Source: Nematostella vectensis (taxonomy: Eukaryota; Cnidaria; Anthozoa; Actiniaria; Edwardsiidae). Taken from it: a DNA stretch of 64,000 nt. This document shows, one piece after another, positions 23,289-35,357 of the stretch. The stretch is taken from NCBI RefSeq assembly GCF_932526225.1, contig NC_064034.1, positions 14,644,887 to 14,708,886 of the forward strand. Direction: 5' to 3'. How positions within the stretch are numbered: the first letter of the stretch is position 1; every line of letters starts with the position of its first letter. The position numbers and the translations under genes were made by a program. The notes beneath the pieces were generated by a model. That model was not told the origin of the DNA. It made no database searches and saw only the letters and a program-made list of their open reading frames with translations.

Positions 23289-24575
23289 TCAATGACAAAT
23301 GTGTGATCTTTGCTGTGGCATTCTGCAAAAACAGCAAAGTTTAACAGAAATATTAGCTGCTTTGCATTTCCCTGCGATAATGGTAACTTCTGGGAATTTG
23401 GTTATCACCTGTCGGGTGAAACAGTCCCTTAAGTGTCTTCTAAATTTTCCCTCGTCGTAGTTTACGGAATTTGGATCTTGGCCATTTAATATACTGGTCA
23501 TGTAGGCCACAGCAAAAAGCCCGCATTCCGCAGGTTTCGTTTGCTGTTGCACAGGGATTACATTGATTGATATATTTGGGCTGTTGGCCCTCATTATAGC
23601 AGCTATTTGCTTTATGACCTGTGAATTCGGCCTACCAGAACACAAACTATCGAAATAGTTGACCGTTGCTCTCGGGCAGCCAACATTTGACACGGCTATC
23701 CAATGGGAAGTACCTGTGTAAAGTATCTGCACAAACTCCCCGGCACATACAGTGAACTGCAAATGGGGTCCAAGCAATGTGTCTTGAAAACCCTCGTACA
23801 AAGGATGCTGTTGTTGCAAGATGCGTTGGGCTGCATTAATGGTAATGTCATTTAGCATTCCATTTTCGCTAATGCAATGGTCAGAAAGGGATAGAGTTGC
23901 CATTCTTCTTTGCTTTCTAGGGGCATGTCTTGTAGAAGGTTCATGGCTGGCAGTGGGCGCATGGCTGGCAGTGGGCGCATGGCTGGCAGTGGGCGCATGG
24001 CTGGCACTGGGCGCATGGCTGGCAGTGGGCGCATGGCTGGCAGTGGGCACATGGCTGGCACTGGGCGCATGGCTGGCAGTGGGCGCATGGCTGGCAGTGG
24101 GCGCATGGCTGGCAGTGGGCGCATGGCTGGCAGTGGGCGCATGGCTGGCAGTGGGCGCATGGCTGGCAGTGGGCGCATGGCTGGCAGTGGGCACATGGCT
24201 GGCAGTGGGCGCATGGCTGACAGTTGGCGCATGGCTGGTACTTTGTTTATACAGACATTTCCTAGTACATTGCACATTGCTGTGCGGAACATGAGCTGGG
24301 AACTCTTGCTCCCAAATACCATGGTCATAGGCGAACTTCTGTCTTGGGTCATACTCAAAATCAATTATTGTTCCTTTCTGCGTGTACGAGTACGTTAGGT
24401 AGTCATCTCCATAGATATTGTTCAGTAGCTTTGTCATAGCCAGGATCCAGGACTTGTCTTCTGCTGACCAGTTGGCGTCCTTCTTTTTCCACCCGCATCC
24501 ACGGAAGTGGAATGCCTTCTTACCTATGAAAAAATAAAATAATTTTAGGCAAGCATTGCGAGCAAAGGTGGGCAC
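23289..24575 (-). CDS. Ulp1/C48-type cysteine protease with SHAPTA repeats
   Basis: A 428-residue open frame with three parts. Residues 25-95 are a charged domain (NWSAEDKSWILAMTKLL). Residues 113-216 are about 17 copies of a six-residue repeat, SHAPTA. Residues 225-410 are a Ulp1-like protease domain. The catalytic set is visible: His291 (SHWIAVSN), Asp309 (VNYFDSL), a Gln near 345 and Cys351 (KPAECGLFAVAY). C48 proteases remove SUMO/ubiquitin-like tags, and many cnidarian members without close SUMO-protease relatives are carried by transposons. The first 17 codons look like intron: a T-rich tract and TAG lie just before GKKAFHFRG at about 24523, so the true exon probably starts there and an upstream exon is missing. 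There is no stop in the protease domain, so it may be active. Confidence 0.7.
   Translation of the reverse strand: MPTFARNACLKLFYFFIGKKAFHFRGCGWKKKDANWSAEDKSWILAMTKLLNNIYGDDYLTYSYTQKGTIIDFEYDPRQKFAYDHGIWEQEFPAHVPHSNVQCTRKCLYKQSTSHAPTVSHAPTASHVPTASHAPTASHAPTASHAPTASHAPTASHAPTASHAPTASHAPSASHVPTASHAPTASHAPSASHAPTASHAPTASHAPTASHEPSTRHAPRKQRRMATLSLSDHCISENGMLNDITINAAQRILQQQHPLYEGFQDTLLGPHLQFTVCAGEFVQILYTGTSHWIAVSNVGCPRATVNYFDSLCSGRPNSQVIKQIAAIMRANSPNISINVIPVQQQTKPAECGLFAVAYMTSILNGQDPNSVNYDEGKFRRHLRDCFTRQVITKFPEVTIIAGKCKAANISVKLCCFCRMPQQRSHICH
23939..24240 (-). repeat. 18-bp minisatellite inside the protease gene
   Basis: About 17 units of an 18-bp repeat (plus-strand unit GGCTGGCAGTGGGCGCAT) with a few substitutions (A/V, T/S). 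The unit is a multiple of three, so copy number can change without breaking the reading frame. It keeps several frames open on both strands, which produces false long frames on the plus strand. Confidence 0.9.
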
Positions 24576-24599
24576 TTCAGAACACGGATTCTCCTAGCC

Positions 24600-25250
24600 T
24601 TGTAAACCTTGTAGACTGTAACACTTTTGCTAACTTTTATGAACGTTTACTTGAGACCACGGTAGCGGATGTCACACTGTAACAAAATACTTGCGCTGTT
24701 ATACCTGCACCGGTTGCTCTCGGTGAATCTGTGTATTGTAACCTGCAGTGTTTCATGGATATCAAGTAAATAAGCCAAAAAAAAAAAAAATCCAGGTTTG
24801 AAATGCTGTAGAACTCTTTTACATTTTTATGAATATTAACATAGCTTTCAAATACATGGACTCTGGTATTAAATGATTGTCACTAACAGTGTATTTCTTA
24901 TCTATTTTTTATTGATAATTCTGGTATTCTATATTACATTGGTATGAGAAAGACTGGCATCATTTTGGCTCTACAATATGTTTTGTAGCTTTAAAGTATC
25001 ATTTGTCCCATGAGTTGAATGTTTTTTTTATAGCACTGTACACCTATTTTGTCAGTGCAAAGTGCTTACGGGTAGTAAACATTCGTTTGAACAAATTTAA
25101 ATCCCAGAGATGCCAGATTATGGCCTTTATGGATTATCCTTTGATTGATTCATAATATCTACATTCCGGTAAAAAAAACATTTTTGCATGAAGAACGTTT
25201 TATCATTTTTTTTTTAACTATTTCGAGACGTCATGATAGGAAAAGGAATT
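24600..25250. other. Gene-free stretch
   Basis: AT-rich, with a poly-A run at about 24778-24790. No coding signal seen on either strand. Confidence 0.5.
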
Positions 25251-25259
25251 ATTATTTAA

Positions 25260-26396
25260 TCAAGCATATGAGACGGCCTTGTTTTTTGTAAACGTGGATA
25301 CAACCTGTTCTAAACTAGGGCGGGAATTTGCATTATTGCGTAGACAGTTGCCGGACAATTCTCCTATTCCATCTGCATTGAAATCATTAACACGAGTAAT
25401 GACATATTTCACCAAATATCCGAAGGAGTACACATCACTCGCCATACTTTTTGCCTGTGATGTATCTAAAACCTCAGGTGCTATCCAAGGATAGTCTTTC
25501 TGCTGCCTTGCTTTGGAAAATTTGACTTCATCGCCGACCCGCGATGCTTTCCCCCAGTCAATCACAACCGGTTTTCAAGACCCGGAATAGTGGAAAACCA
25601 CATTGTTTTGCTTAAGATCGTTGTGTAGAAACCCTTTCCGGTGACAAAACAGCAGCGTTTCCGCTATCGTCTTCAAGGCAGCAAGCCACATACCCACTTC
25701 TGTAAAAAGGCCTTTCTTCACTGCGCTTGACAGTGTAACGCTTTTGTATCCCCTGCCGTGGAACTGTGTCACGAGTAGATAAGGTCTTTCTTTCAAGGCG
25801 ACGCCAATGAGAAGAGGAAGAGATGGGTGGTGATGGGCTTTTTGAAGCTCTTGTAGCACGGTTGCTTCATGCACTGCCTCTTCTTTCTGCACGGCCCGGC
25901 GAAACTCCTTGACAACAACAAGCATATTGCCCCGATATTGTTTTATCTGGCAAGTTCCGTAGCTGCCCTCCCCAATTTCTTTTTTCACATCTTTGATCAC
26001 CGTTAACTCTGTGCGTGAAACTTCGGGTAAGCTTCGATGTTTCTCCGTGCTTGCTTTAGCTCTAGTTTGCGCGTTGGTGTTGGTTGGTGGTTGGTGTTGT
26101 ATATGAACGCCACACATTTCAAGTAATTTTTGGCCTCTCGTTTGTGGCATTTGATGCTTCTTCGGTTTCTTTAGTGCCACATTCTGCTTTCGTTGTGGCG
26201 TTTGTGGGTCAGCGCGGTAGAGGGGTGCTGGTTCTTGTGTCTCCCGTTTTGTCTCTGACTCCTCTAGCCTCGAGATTTTACACCGGGATTCTTTTCTTAT
26301 CTGTATCAATTTTTTTTCTTCATTCTTCGCTTTCTTTTTTGCTTGCTTTCTTCTTTTACTAGCAGATCGTTTCGCAGCAAGTCGCGTGTCCTCCAT
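25260..26396 (-). pseudogene. Single-exon protein kinase with a TGA before the DWG motif
   Basis: One reading frame on the minus strand encodes a basic, lysine-rich N-terminus (residues 1-125) and then a protein-kinase domain. Visible are the glycine loop GEGSYGTC (about 142-149), VVKEF with the ATP-binding Lys (163), a likely alpha-C Glu (177), and the catalytic loop HNDLKQNN (Asp260), where the usual Arg is Asn. A TGA follows at 25572-25574. The same frame then resumes (KPVV) with IDWGKAS, where DWG takes the place of DFG, then PWIAPEVLD and the C-lobe (SDVYSFGYLV) to a stop at 25260. All kinase landmarks are thus in one frame apart from one nonsense codon. There are no introns, so it may be a retrocopy. 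A functional truncated protein is unlikely because the metal-binding Asp lies after the stop. Confidence 0.75.
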
Positions 26397-26510
26397 GGCT
26401 AAGACTATGCTTTGTGCTAAGGCGCATCATGTTCAGTGCTAAGGCGCATCATGTTCTGTGCTATTAAAGCGCATCATGTTCTGTGCTAAAGCGCATCATC
26501 CGTTTGCTAC
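26397..26510. repeat. Short tandem repeat upstream of the kinase frame
   Basis: Four imperfect units of about 25-30 bp around the word AAGGCGCATCATGTTCTGTG, directly 5' of the kinase start codon. Whether they act as a promoter element cannot be told from sequence. Confidence 0.6.
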
Positions 26511-27054
26511 TAAAGCCCAAAGTTTTGTTTCACACGCCAAATCTTTTATGCAAATTAGCAGAGGTGGTTCTTCTAAAACCACCCGATAAATTCCAAAACC
26601 CGGAAAGGGGCTTCATCTCTTGATAATATGAAATTCAGTGGTCACCGTGCGCCTAAAAAGATAGTTAACAATTTTGCGAAATTATCATAGGAAAATTTAC
26701 TACAAATTTTGACTAATTTACTTTTATCCTAAAAGTGAAAATGTACGTGTATGAAAGTGTCTATTGTCTACAGATATTGACAAATCAAAAATTGATTTTT
26801 GAAAATGTATTATTATCTAGCCAATCTACTAGGCTAACACTAGTTTTAGAAAAGTTCTTCCTCACCCAACAAAGACTCTCAAAAACTCTGGCGGTAACCT
26901 AGCCAGCCAAACTTCAGAAGTTTGAATTTTTGTTAAATAGTATTTACGCTGAAAGAGAAGCCCCTCGATATCGAATAAATATAAATTTTAACATAACACA
27001 GTCACCAGAGCAACTATTTACATACCTTTTAAACGCAGGATTAATTGCACCGCT
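26511..27054. other. Gene-free stretch
   Basis: AT-rich; nothing supported. Confidence 0.5.
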
Positions 27055-27533
27055 ACCTCATTATTGATCTCCGTTGCTCTCGGGCTTTTGGCCTCGGACA
27101 TCTGCAAGATCAGTTAGACAACACTATTGTTATTGATCTCCGTTGCTCTCGGGCTTTTGGCCACGGACATCTGCAAGATCAGTTAGACAACACTATTGTT
27201 ATTGATCTCCGTTGCTCTCGGGCTTTTGGCCTCGGACATCTGCAAGATCAGTTAGACAACACTATTGTTATTGATCTCTGTTGCTCTCGGGCTTTTGGCC
27301 ACGGACATCTGCAAGATCAGTTAGACAACACTATTGTTATTGATCTCCGTTGCTCTCGGGCTTTTGGCCACGGACATCTGCAAGATCAGTTAGACAACAC
27401 TATTGTTATTAATCTCTGTTGCTCTCGGGCTTTTTGGCCACGGACATCTGCAAGATCAGTTAGACAACACTATTGTTATTGACCTTCGTTGCTCTCGGGC
27501 TTTTGGCCACGGACATCTGCAAGATCTGTTACA
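27055..27533 (+). repeat. 69-bp minisatellite, about seven units
   Basis: Seven near-identical 69-bp units (each containing TTGCTCTCGGGCTTTTGGCC and CAAGATCAGTTAGACAACAC). The unit length is a multiple of three, so one plus-strand frame stays open for most of the array (IDLRCSRAFGHGHLQDQLD per unit) until a one-base insertion in unit six. Because the frame is explained by the repeat and lacks flanking coding signal, I do not call a gene. Confidence 0.9.
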
Positions 27534-27598
27534 TACATTCACAATGAATAATCCAAGATTAGTGTTCCCTTTACAAGATTTTCTTTCACTTCATCTCA

Positions 27599-30500
27599 CT
27601 AACATTCAATTTTTTTATGTGAGAAGACATTGTTCTCAAACAAACCTTGGGAGATGCACTCGCTGGCTTTAACAAACTCATATCGCAAGAACAGCATCAT
27701 TTCTGACAACCAGTGGGTCATTATTTGTTCAACTGAAACAAGAAAAACAACAAAATTCAGTCATCAATAGCACTCAGGGGTTTCATTAGGCCCCGGTGGC
27801 CGGTGGAAGCGCAGGCTATTTTCCACCAAGCACCGGCTACTTTTTTTTTTAAAAGTCGAACTAAAAAGATAAAATAACTTCCACTCCCTTCTTATCAATC
27901 TCCACCACCTACTCTGAAAATTAATGAAAGCCCTGACACTTATTTTAACATATCTTTATATCATTACTGTTTGTTAGTATTGTTGTGATGAATTCTTACT
28001 TGACTGATTAACACCAGCCTGGTCATGGCTGGAGGCTCTTGAGTACAAGGCCCTGTGGATCTTGTGGGAAGCCTCGAATCCCTGGTTCGAATATTTGGCG
28101 AAAGACCGGTGCTGTCGGAACAACATAGCACTATGTTCCACTGTCAAATGGCCATAGTCACCAGTTCCTAGACCTCCTCGGAAAAGGTGACGTAAATGCA
28201 GTCCCCACAGCTTGCACTGCAATAAAAAAAAACATAGCAATTTCAAAATGTTATTGTCGTTATCCAGATTACATATTGAGACAATCTTATTGAAGCTGAT
28301 CTTAATGAAACGGCTCGTTCAGGATTATAAAACGAGACAATCCACGTTGTCAGTGAATTTGTTTTCACTACAAACTCTCAAACAACTGATAAAATGCACC
28401 TTAACATCATACACATCAATGTTATCATCTTCGTCTTCATCGAACGTCTGCTCCCTCATGACAGCTGAATTGATTAACACAAAAACTTTTAAAAAAAATC
28501 TTAAGGCCTGTGAAAATGACATTGATTTTCCAGCAGTGATAAGTGCACACACCGAGTGAAAATTTCCCAACTGAATATCAGCAGCAAGCTCAGCCATGGC
28601 TGTGTTAGGGCTTGGTGGTTGTGTTTTCAAACGTTTCTTGGATGATAGAGAAGGGAGGTTGGACTGTTCTGCCTTCAGGTATTTCTCCTCAACATCCTGT
28701 AGCATGAGTGTCCAGGTAGCATGCTCTTCTTCTAGAAATGTTCTCAAAACTGAAAGAAACAAATTATGAAGAAATTATCCTAGGACAAAAGCTTCATACA
28801 ATCTTTCATATCCTTTTAGTTTTTGTTATCAAGAAAATCCACTGAAAAAAAGTGCATAAAATTTATATACATATATTTTAATTGACTTTTTTCACTACAT
28901 AGGGACAACATCCTGTACATATTAGAAGTATATTTAACGTAAATTATGATTCAGTTAATAATACATAATTATGTACCAGGATGATCCAATAACTGGATTT
29001 CGTCTTGGTGTGTGCCATGATCTCTCTGGAATTTACCACTGTGTAAAATACTCTCAAGGTACTGAAAAAAAAAAACTATAATTATTTTCATTATTTTACT
29101 TAAAACGTAAAACATAAAAGTGGTTATTATAAAAGTGTTTATTATAAAAAGTGGTTATTATTACTAATATCTAATAAGGTTTTACCTCTTTCACATCTTG
29201 TAGATAGGCTACTTGATTGAGGACAACATCTTGACTCACACTTGTTATCTGAAGGTGATACTTCACAAGAGTGTCTATTGGCAGTGACCTGGAAACAATA
29301 TCTGTGATATTGTTTAAGATGGCCTTTTCAGTGCTGCCTGAAAAACAAAAAAAGGTTTGAACCTGAAAAGCGCCCAAAGTAACGAGTTAAAAGTGTTAAT
29401 ACAACAACTCTGCTTTTATTGATCAAGAAGAGTTGGTGATAAGATAAAACATGTTTGTTTTGGTGGTATTGCACACATGATGTACTCCCAAAATTCCCTT
29501 GTATGCAACAAAAAAATTTTTTTGTGTGTGCTTCTTTGCTCTAATACAATTCACTGATTACATCACAGTGTGTCATGAACAAGACTCCCTCTTAATGTAT
29601 ATTTTTTATTACAACGTAATCCAATGATTATTAGAGATGGATGAAAAATGAGATCTATTTGTTAATTATTTCATAGCTGAAAATCACCTGAGAATGACAT
29701 TACTGTGATGTTGTTCTTGGTGACAGCAGTCGTCTGGCCCTTGTTAAGCTTGACTTTGAGCCTGTCATACTTCCTGGTATTTTCAGGGCCAAAGTCAGCC
29801 AATGCCTCATTACAGTGCTCCAGGGTTCCACACTTGTAGGCATAGAGCCCAAGGGATCTAAGGAGTTGCTCTGTATTTCGCATCTCACAGTGGAGGGCAC
29901 AAAGGCATATGCTTGTGAGTTCCTCATCAATTAGGAATTCAAGGTCATCACGGATACCAGTCCACCTAAAAAATGTATATTGGCACCAACAAAGATATGT
30001 GAAACAATTCAACTGAACTTTTAGTAAAGTGATCATGTAAGCATTAAGTGATTGACTTAGTGACTGTATGTAGTTATTGTACTCAACTGAATGTGATTTT
30101 ACTCAAACAGTAAAACCAGGAACAAAATGTTCCTATATAGTTTTGAGAAGAAAAATATAGCAGCATAACAGTAGATCCTTATTTACTTTTGCAAAACAGA
30201 GGTGTTAGAAATGTTGCATATTAAATAAAACAGAACATACTTTCCAATGTTTGCTTTGGATGCAAGACAGCTCAGGCACACTTCCTGAAAATCTCCAGCC
30301 ATGTGATCTTTGCAAGCCTAAAATAAAACCACTCAGAATTAAATATATTGAAAACAGGCTAAGACCATATTACATTGTATTTTCATGATAAGAACCAATA
30401 TTTTAAAACAACAATCTTCCCTCATTAAAAATAATTATACTGAGTATATTGAATAGTGATTATATTGAGTATTGAGTTTTATTAGAGAGAGATGAATACC

Positions 30501-32642
30501 CTGATTGCAGTGCAGAAGCAGCAGAACTGACAATCTACCCCTTGGCCCCCAAGCACAAAGTTCTCATCCGCTGTTAACAGCCTCAGCAACATCAATAGTG
30601 CTTTGTAGTCCAATGTAACTGAAAGGAAAACAGTGACATTAAGTGTGTGTTTGTGTGTCAGTGAGTAGGCATATGCGTGTGTAATTCATTTACTTAATGA
30701 ATAATAGTGTACAGTATATATCTGTTTACCTTTAAAGCTGATGCTGTACTTGACTCCATCAACAGTAAGTCCTGCATCTTTGATTTCTTTTTTTTTCCCT
30801 ATTTAGTCTTGACAAGAGCTTTTTGACCTCAGACCTTAATTATTAAAAAAAAAATTGCATTAAATCCATTCTAAAAGTAATGACCACAGAGCTCATAATC
30901 CTGCTTGATGGATGGATGGATTTAGGTTTCAGCAATTCTCAAGTGACCTACAAATTTTAAATTCTTTGAAAAGGCTATCATTTTAATAGATCTGCACAAC
31001 TTTTAATAGAATAATTTACTAATTGTTTCTTTGTTATTAACTATGGAATGCTTGACTTATACCTTTTCTCAGCTCAGTTTGCAATTGCAAGTGGATAAAC
31101 AGAGAGGGCACTCTGGTGTCCAGCTTTATTAGGGATCATTGGGACTATTCCTAGTGATACTTGGTCGCTTCCTGGAATGGAACAAAAATACTATTTAAAA
31201 AAAAACAATCTAGTACAAAGATGGTGCTATTCAAAAAGAATTACTGGAATAAATGATTAAGATGTTTAATTAATGATCAGAAGATATCAACTTTAAAAGT
31301 GGCTATGATAACAACTACAATTATGGAAGGGGAAGTTATGTAAAGGGAAAGAAGTTATGTAAGGGAAAAAATTTAAAATAACAGAAAAAATAAAATAAGT
31401 ACCTGCTAGAGGCCTGCCATCCAACTTCAAATTAAATTCTATGTTTGTCGGGATGTTGGCATGGAGACGGCATTCTCTGATGGCCCATACCAGAATCATC
31501 TCAAGTGAAGCTCCATAGCCACGCACATCTGGCATTAACTCAACTTTAAACAACTGGCGTGTTACAGAGAACACAAGCTGTTTTTGGGCTCGGATTTCGT
31601 TGTTTGTAAGGAGAATGCCTACATCAGTTGATTTCTGACAAGAAAATAAACAATTGCCAATCTTACTTAAAAGAACTAAAAATATTCTGAGCTTGAAATT
31701 TAATAAAAGCAACCAAAAGCTTACCCCACTTTTACCAATACATAGGTAGCTGAGCACAGTCTGCCAGCAACGATCTGGGAGTTTCGTCGATAGTTTGACC
31801 AGCAACTGGACCCAGTCAGGCACTTTCATGGTGGAAATGTATTTTTCCAGCACATCCTCATCAAGGATTTCGGCAAATCCTTTCCGCGGCCCTTTCTTCT
31901 CACATACAACGTTTAATGTTGTAGAAATAGCTTCCTTTATGAAAGGCCGCTGGTCCTCGTCATAAAGAAAGCTATTTCCAAACAGTTGACCGAGCGCTTC
32001 TCCGCTCTGAGTAAAATCTCTCTTGAGCTGCTGAAACAACACCGATGACGCGCCTTTGGCGCGCTTTGCCCTCTGACGCGGCCCAGCGCTATTTAGATTC
32101 TCAATATCTTGGAAACTCCTCGAGGCACTCGATGAATCGAAACACCGTTTAAGATTACCCACGGGAGTTGCTGGTGGAGTTAAGGGCGCGGGTGAAATTG
32201 GCTGCAGTTCACTCTCCTCGTACTAGACTCCCGCCAAATCGCGATCTTGATCAATGGGAGTCAAATTCGATTTATTTAGTAGCTTTCTAGCAGCTTCTAG
32301 AATTCCAAAGGCGACATCAGTTTCTTTTGGGTGTTTCTTCATCCTGATTATTCTATAAATAATCCCATATAGGGTCGCAACAACAACAGTGGCTCGTCTT
32401 GGTGCTCGTGGTCCGAACCAATCGGTGGGAATTTGCGCGCCATTTTCTTGCCTCAGTTCGTCGAGGCTTAGCTCGACAAAATCCCTATTTAAAAACGTTC
32501 TGTTTTCTTCGATCGAAAGAAAATCATGAACTCTATAGCAGATATCGACATTGATTGCGTACCACGCATTTGATGCATCGAGCGAATCGCTGTAAACTCT
32601 TCTTAAACTAAGATCGGGTCGCTTCCCGCTCTCTTTCGCCAT
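27599..32642 (-). pseudogene. 12-exon gene of unknown function with three coding lesions
   Basis: Exons (minus strand): 32642-31725, 31634-31403, 31171-31063, 30834-30730, 30618-30500, 30317-30241, 29965-29688, 29337-29186, 29061-28977, 28749-28400, 28216-28000 and 27732-27599. All introns are GT-AG and codon phases join correctly across every junction. The protein has a helical N-terminus (MAKESGKRPD start), a basic region (RQRAKRAKG), a cysteine-rich patch (CQFCCFCTAIR then CKDHM and CLSCLASK) that may bind zinc, LCALHCEMRNTEQLLRSLGL, an acidic DEDEDD stretch, and a C-terminal block (YGHLTVEHSAMLFRQHRSF, NQGFEASHKIHRALYSRAS). I believe this is a cnidarian-expanded family of unknown role, perhaps transposon-derived; this is not proven. 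Lesions: TAG at 32225-32223, TGA at 31076-31074, and a one-base excess in the run of nine T at 30788-30796. Confidence 0.75.
27775..27935 (+). mobile_element. hAT-like short transposon, family 3
   Basis: Ends CAGGGGTTTCATTAGG and AATGAAAGCCCTG form terminal inverted repeats. It sits in the last intron of the 12-exon gene. A degenerate relative is visible at about 37779-37910 (GGGGTTTTATTAAGG). Confidence 0.65.
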
Positions 32643-32689
32643 GGACGAACTCGAAACTCCGAATTTGGCGCGGAACCACAATATTTATA

Positions 32690-33960
32690 CGGATATTTCA
32701 TATTAACTATTTAGGATTACTGTCACACACACTGGGTTCACTCTCTGTCATTATACAAGTAACAGATGCCGCTTCTTTGAGTACAGCAAAGTACAAAACA
32801 GAAGTGCTTACTGAAAGATGTTTTTATTGGATAAGGATCGTTGCTACGCAACCTTGAAACTGATACCCCGCTCACGCTGAGTCGTTCAGAGCGCTATATA
32901 TAAGAAAGGTAGGTAAAAACACAATTATAAACAGAATGAGAATAGCTGTTGCACCGGGAAAGATAATTTTCTAGCGTTTTTTTTAGTGATTTTCGCTCCA
33001 TCGTGAAGTCTTGTCACTCCGCCTGCTTGCTCTATCGTGCTATAAAAGCGAAGCTTTAGCTACCAACAAAATATGGGTGATAGTACCCCCTGGTGATGTG
33101 ACGGGTCAAGTCATGCCGCGTGCTTTTGCCCAATCGTGTTATAGCCGCTAGCATAAAATTCCTAGCATATAAAAAGTCTGTAGGCTTAGAGTATTTATAA
33201 TTTCATAGCAAAAAATTAAACATTTGTCCACAAGCAATGAAACAAGCGATTTTCAGATGTTGAAAACATAAAACAACCCGCAGGCAGTCAGATCAGCGGG
33301 CGCTTGCATCAAGCTTTAAAATTTGTAAACAAAAATGCTTATGGAGTAGCTTTTGAATTCCATATTGATTCCATATATGATTTTCTATTAAGACATCTAG
33401 AAATGATATGTATTTTTCATTTTAAATTATTGTTTTGTTCGTGATTGTTTCTACTTCACAGCATATCGCTTATTGTTTTAGATCTTTTCCTTTGGTCACG
33501 GACAATAACAAAACTCATCTAACCTTGAGGACACGTTGGAGCTGACTTGTCCATCTCTGTCTAAGGTTTGCAGTCGGACCAAACTTAATTCAGTGGAACC
33601 TATTGTTTTGGAAATAGGTACATGGAAGGAACAACGTTTGCCCCGAATCAGTTCGGATGTAATTAATAGATTCAAGTTCAAGTCTCCGGTGCACAGAGGG
33701 AGCCCACTCAACTCAGCGCATTGTTAATCAAGCATGTGCTGTTAACTTCCTTTGTGAATATCAATTAGGTCACGAAGTCTTTAATAAAACTCCTTCCAAA
33801 TACATATGTCTTACTCTTCATTGCGTCTATTTATGTTTGCAACACTTATTTTATACCCCTGCGTCGAAATGTTTTTCATTCACTCGCTGCAATGTATTGG
33901 ATAAATTCCATCCATTAATATATTTAATCATCAAATAACCAGTGATGACTACCCCAGAGG
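32690..33960. other. Region upstream of the 12-exon gene, no gene seen
   Basis: The promoter of the minus-strand gene should lie at 32650-32900. The frames at 33496-33727 overlap on opposite strands and have no motif. Nothing else is supported. Confidence 0.45.
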
Positions 33961-34837
33961 GCATTTTGTGATCTTTGTGCACTGATCCAGGTTGTTAAGC
34001 TCTATTAACGATTGTAGATAGTAGAAGAAGCAAGAGAAGGAAGGAGATTCTGGAACCAGGGTTTCATAATAATACGTGATGGTTAGAACATTGCAATCCA
34101 ACCCGAATGATTCCATCCAATTACTCTATTTATGTTCAGCTTGATCACACATTCAACTTTTCCCTGCTAGCAGAGGCCTCCCTTTTATTTCGCTTGGCTG
34201 GCGATACAAAGGAAAAAGCCGGTGCCGACTTAGTCACTATGAAATTTAAACAGTATGCAATAAAAACGCCTCTGTCGTATTCCTACAATGATAAGGATTA
34301 CACGGACTTAGATACAAAAAAAGACAAAGGAATAGAGGTAATTTCCAGTGGGCTTTTATTCTCTTGTGTGTGTTTTGTGAACAGGTGAATCGTGCATAGC
34401 AGACTTATACAAACGCATCCATAAGGGACGTGTCTTTATTTAGCGGGATGGAAGGGGGAAGTTTTGATTTTTTGGGGGAGGGTCCTAATTTTTTCACATC
34501 TCTTAGAGGGGTCCTAATTTTTTGTAACAAATTTTTTTTTTGAATATTTCTTTGCTTCATCACATAAACCCCAACATGGAACTCATTAATCTGCATAGTT
34601 TTGTTACTTTGCGAGTCAACCATTAACTGGCCGTTGTGCAATTAACATCTTTAACTACTTCATATATAATGTATAATATAATCACATCATATTCTAAAAC
34701 TCATCGTCAGATAAATGGGCATGAAGTAGTATTTATTACAATATGGTCCAATTTTCTCCGGTGACTCTGATGAGTCACAATGGCCGAAGGTTAGGTGACA
34801 TTTTTCGTCATCACCATCGTCATTTAAAGGCCCATGA

Positions 34838-35049
34838 CAGGCGCGCACCAGGGGGTGCGCGCATCCCCCTCCCTTTAAGGGAGAAAAGTGGGTTATTTCT
34901 TATTAAGGAATCTTCAAATACTATGCTTTTTCCATACGAGACCATGACTGCGCGGCCCCCCTTCAGCAATTCTTCAAATACTATGCTTTTTCCATATGAG
35001 ACCAATGACTACGCAGCCCCCCCTTCAGCAAATCCTGGGTACGCGCCTG
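34838..35049 (-). mobile_element. hAT-like short transposon, family 2, copy 2
   Basis: Inverse-orientation copy of 642-841 with the same ends (CAGGCGCG and TACGCGCCTG), nested in the inverted repeat. It carries a tandem duplication of about 55 bp. Confidence 0.7.
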
Positions 35050-35357
35050 CATGTGTTCAAGAAAAGAAAGAGTAAAGAGCCAAGGAGGAGGCTGAGAGAC
35101 GAATAAAGGTTGAAAAAGTATGAAAGCTATGACTGGGTACAACCCAATAGAGAGGGCAAGCACAAGAAGCTAAAGGTGTCGGTCCTTGATCTATACATAG
35201 AGAACGAGAAGCTCAACTGCTAGAAGAGGATATTAAAGGGAGAAAAAGTCGATGCCATTTCCTTTGCACACAGGACTGTAGCAAACGCTAGGAGCGAAGG
35301 GCCAGAAAGTGTAAGTGGCCATTCAGAGAAGGTAAAGTGGGAGGATGGAGCACTTGT

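Noticed and set aside
23821..24398. Plus-strand frames over the protease gene
   Set aside because: They are kept open only by the 18-bp minisatellite; the minus-strand frame has the protease domain.
27045..27482. Open frame of repeated 23-residue units
   Set aside because: Explained by the 69-bp array; no start context or flanking coding signal.
31074..31076. TGA in exon 3 of the 12-exon gene as a selenocysteine codon
   Set aside because: No selenocysteine insertion element was looked for successfully and two other lesions exist, so simple decay or error is more likely.
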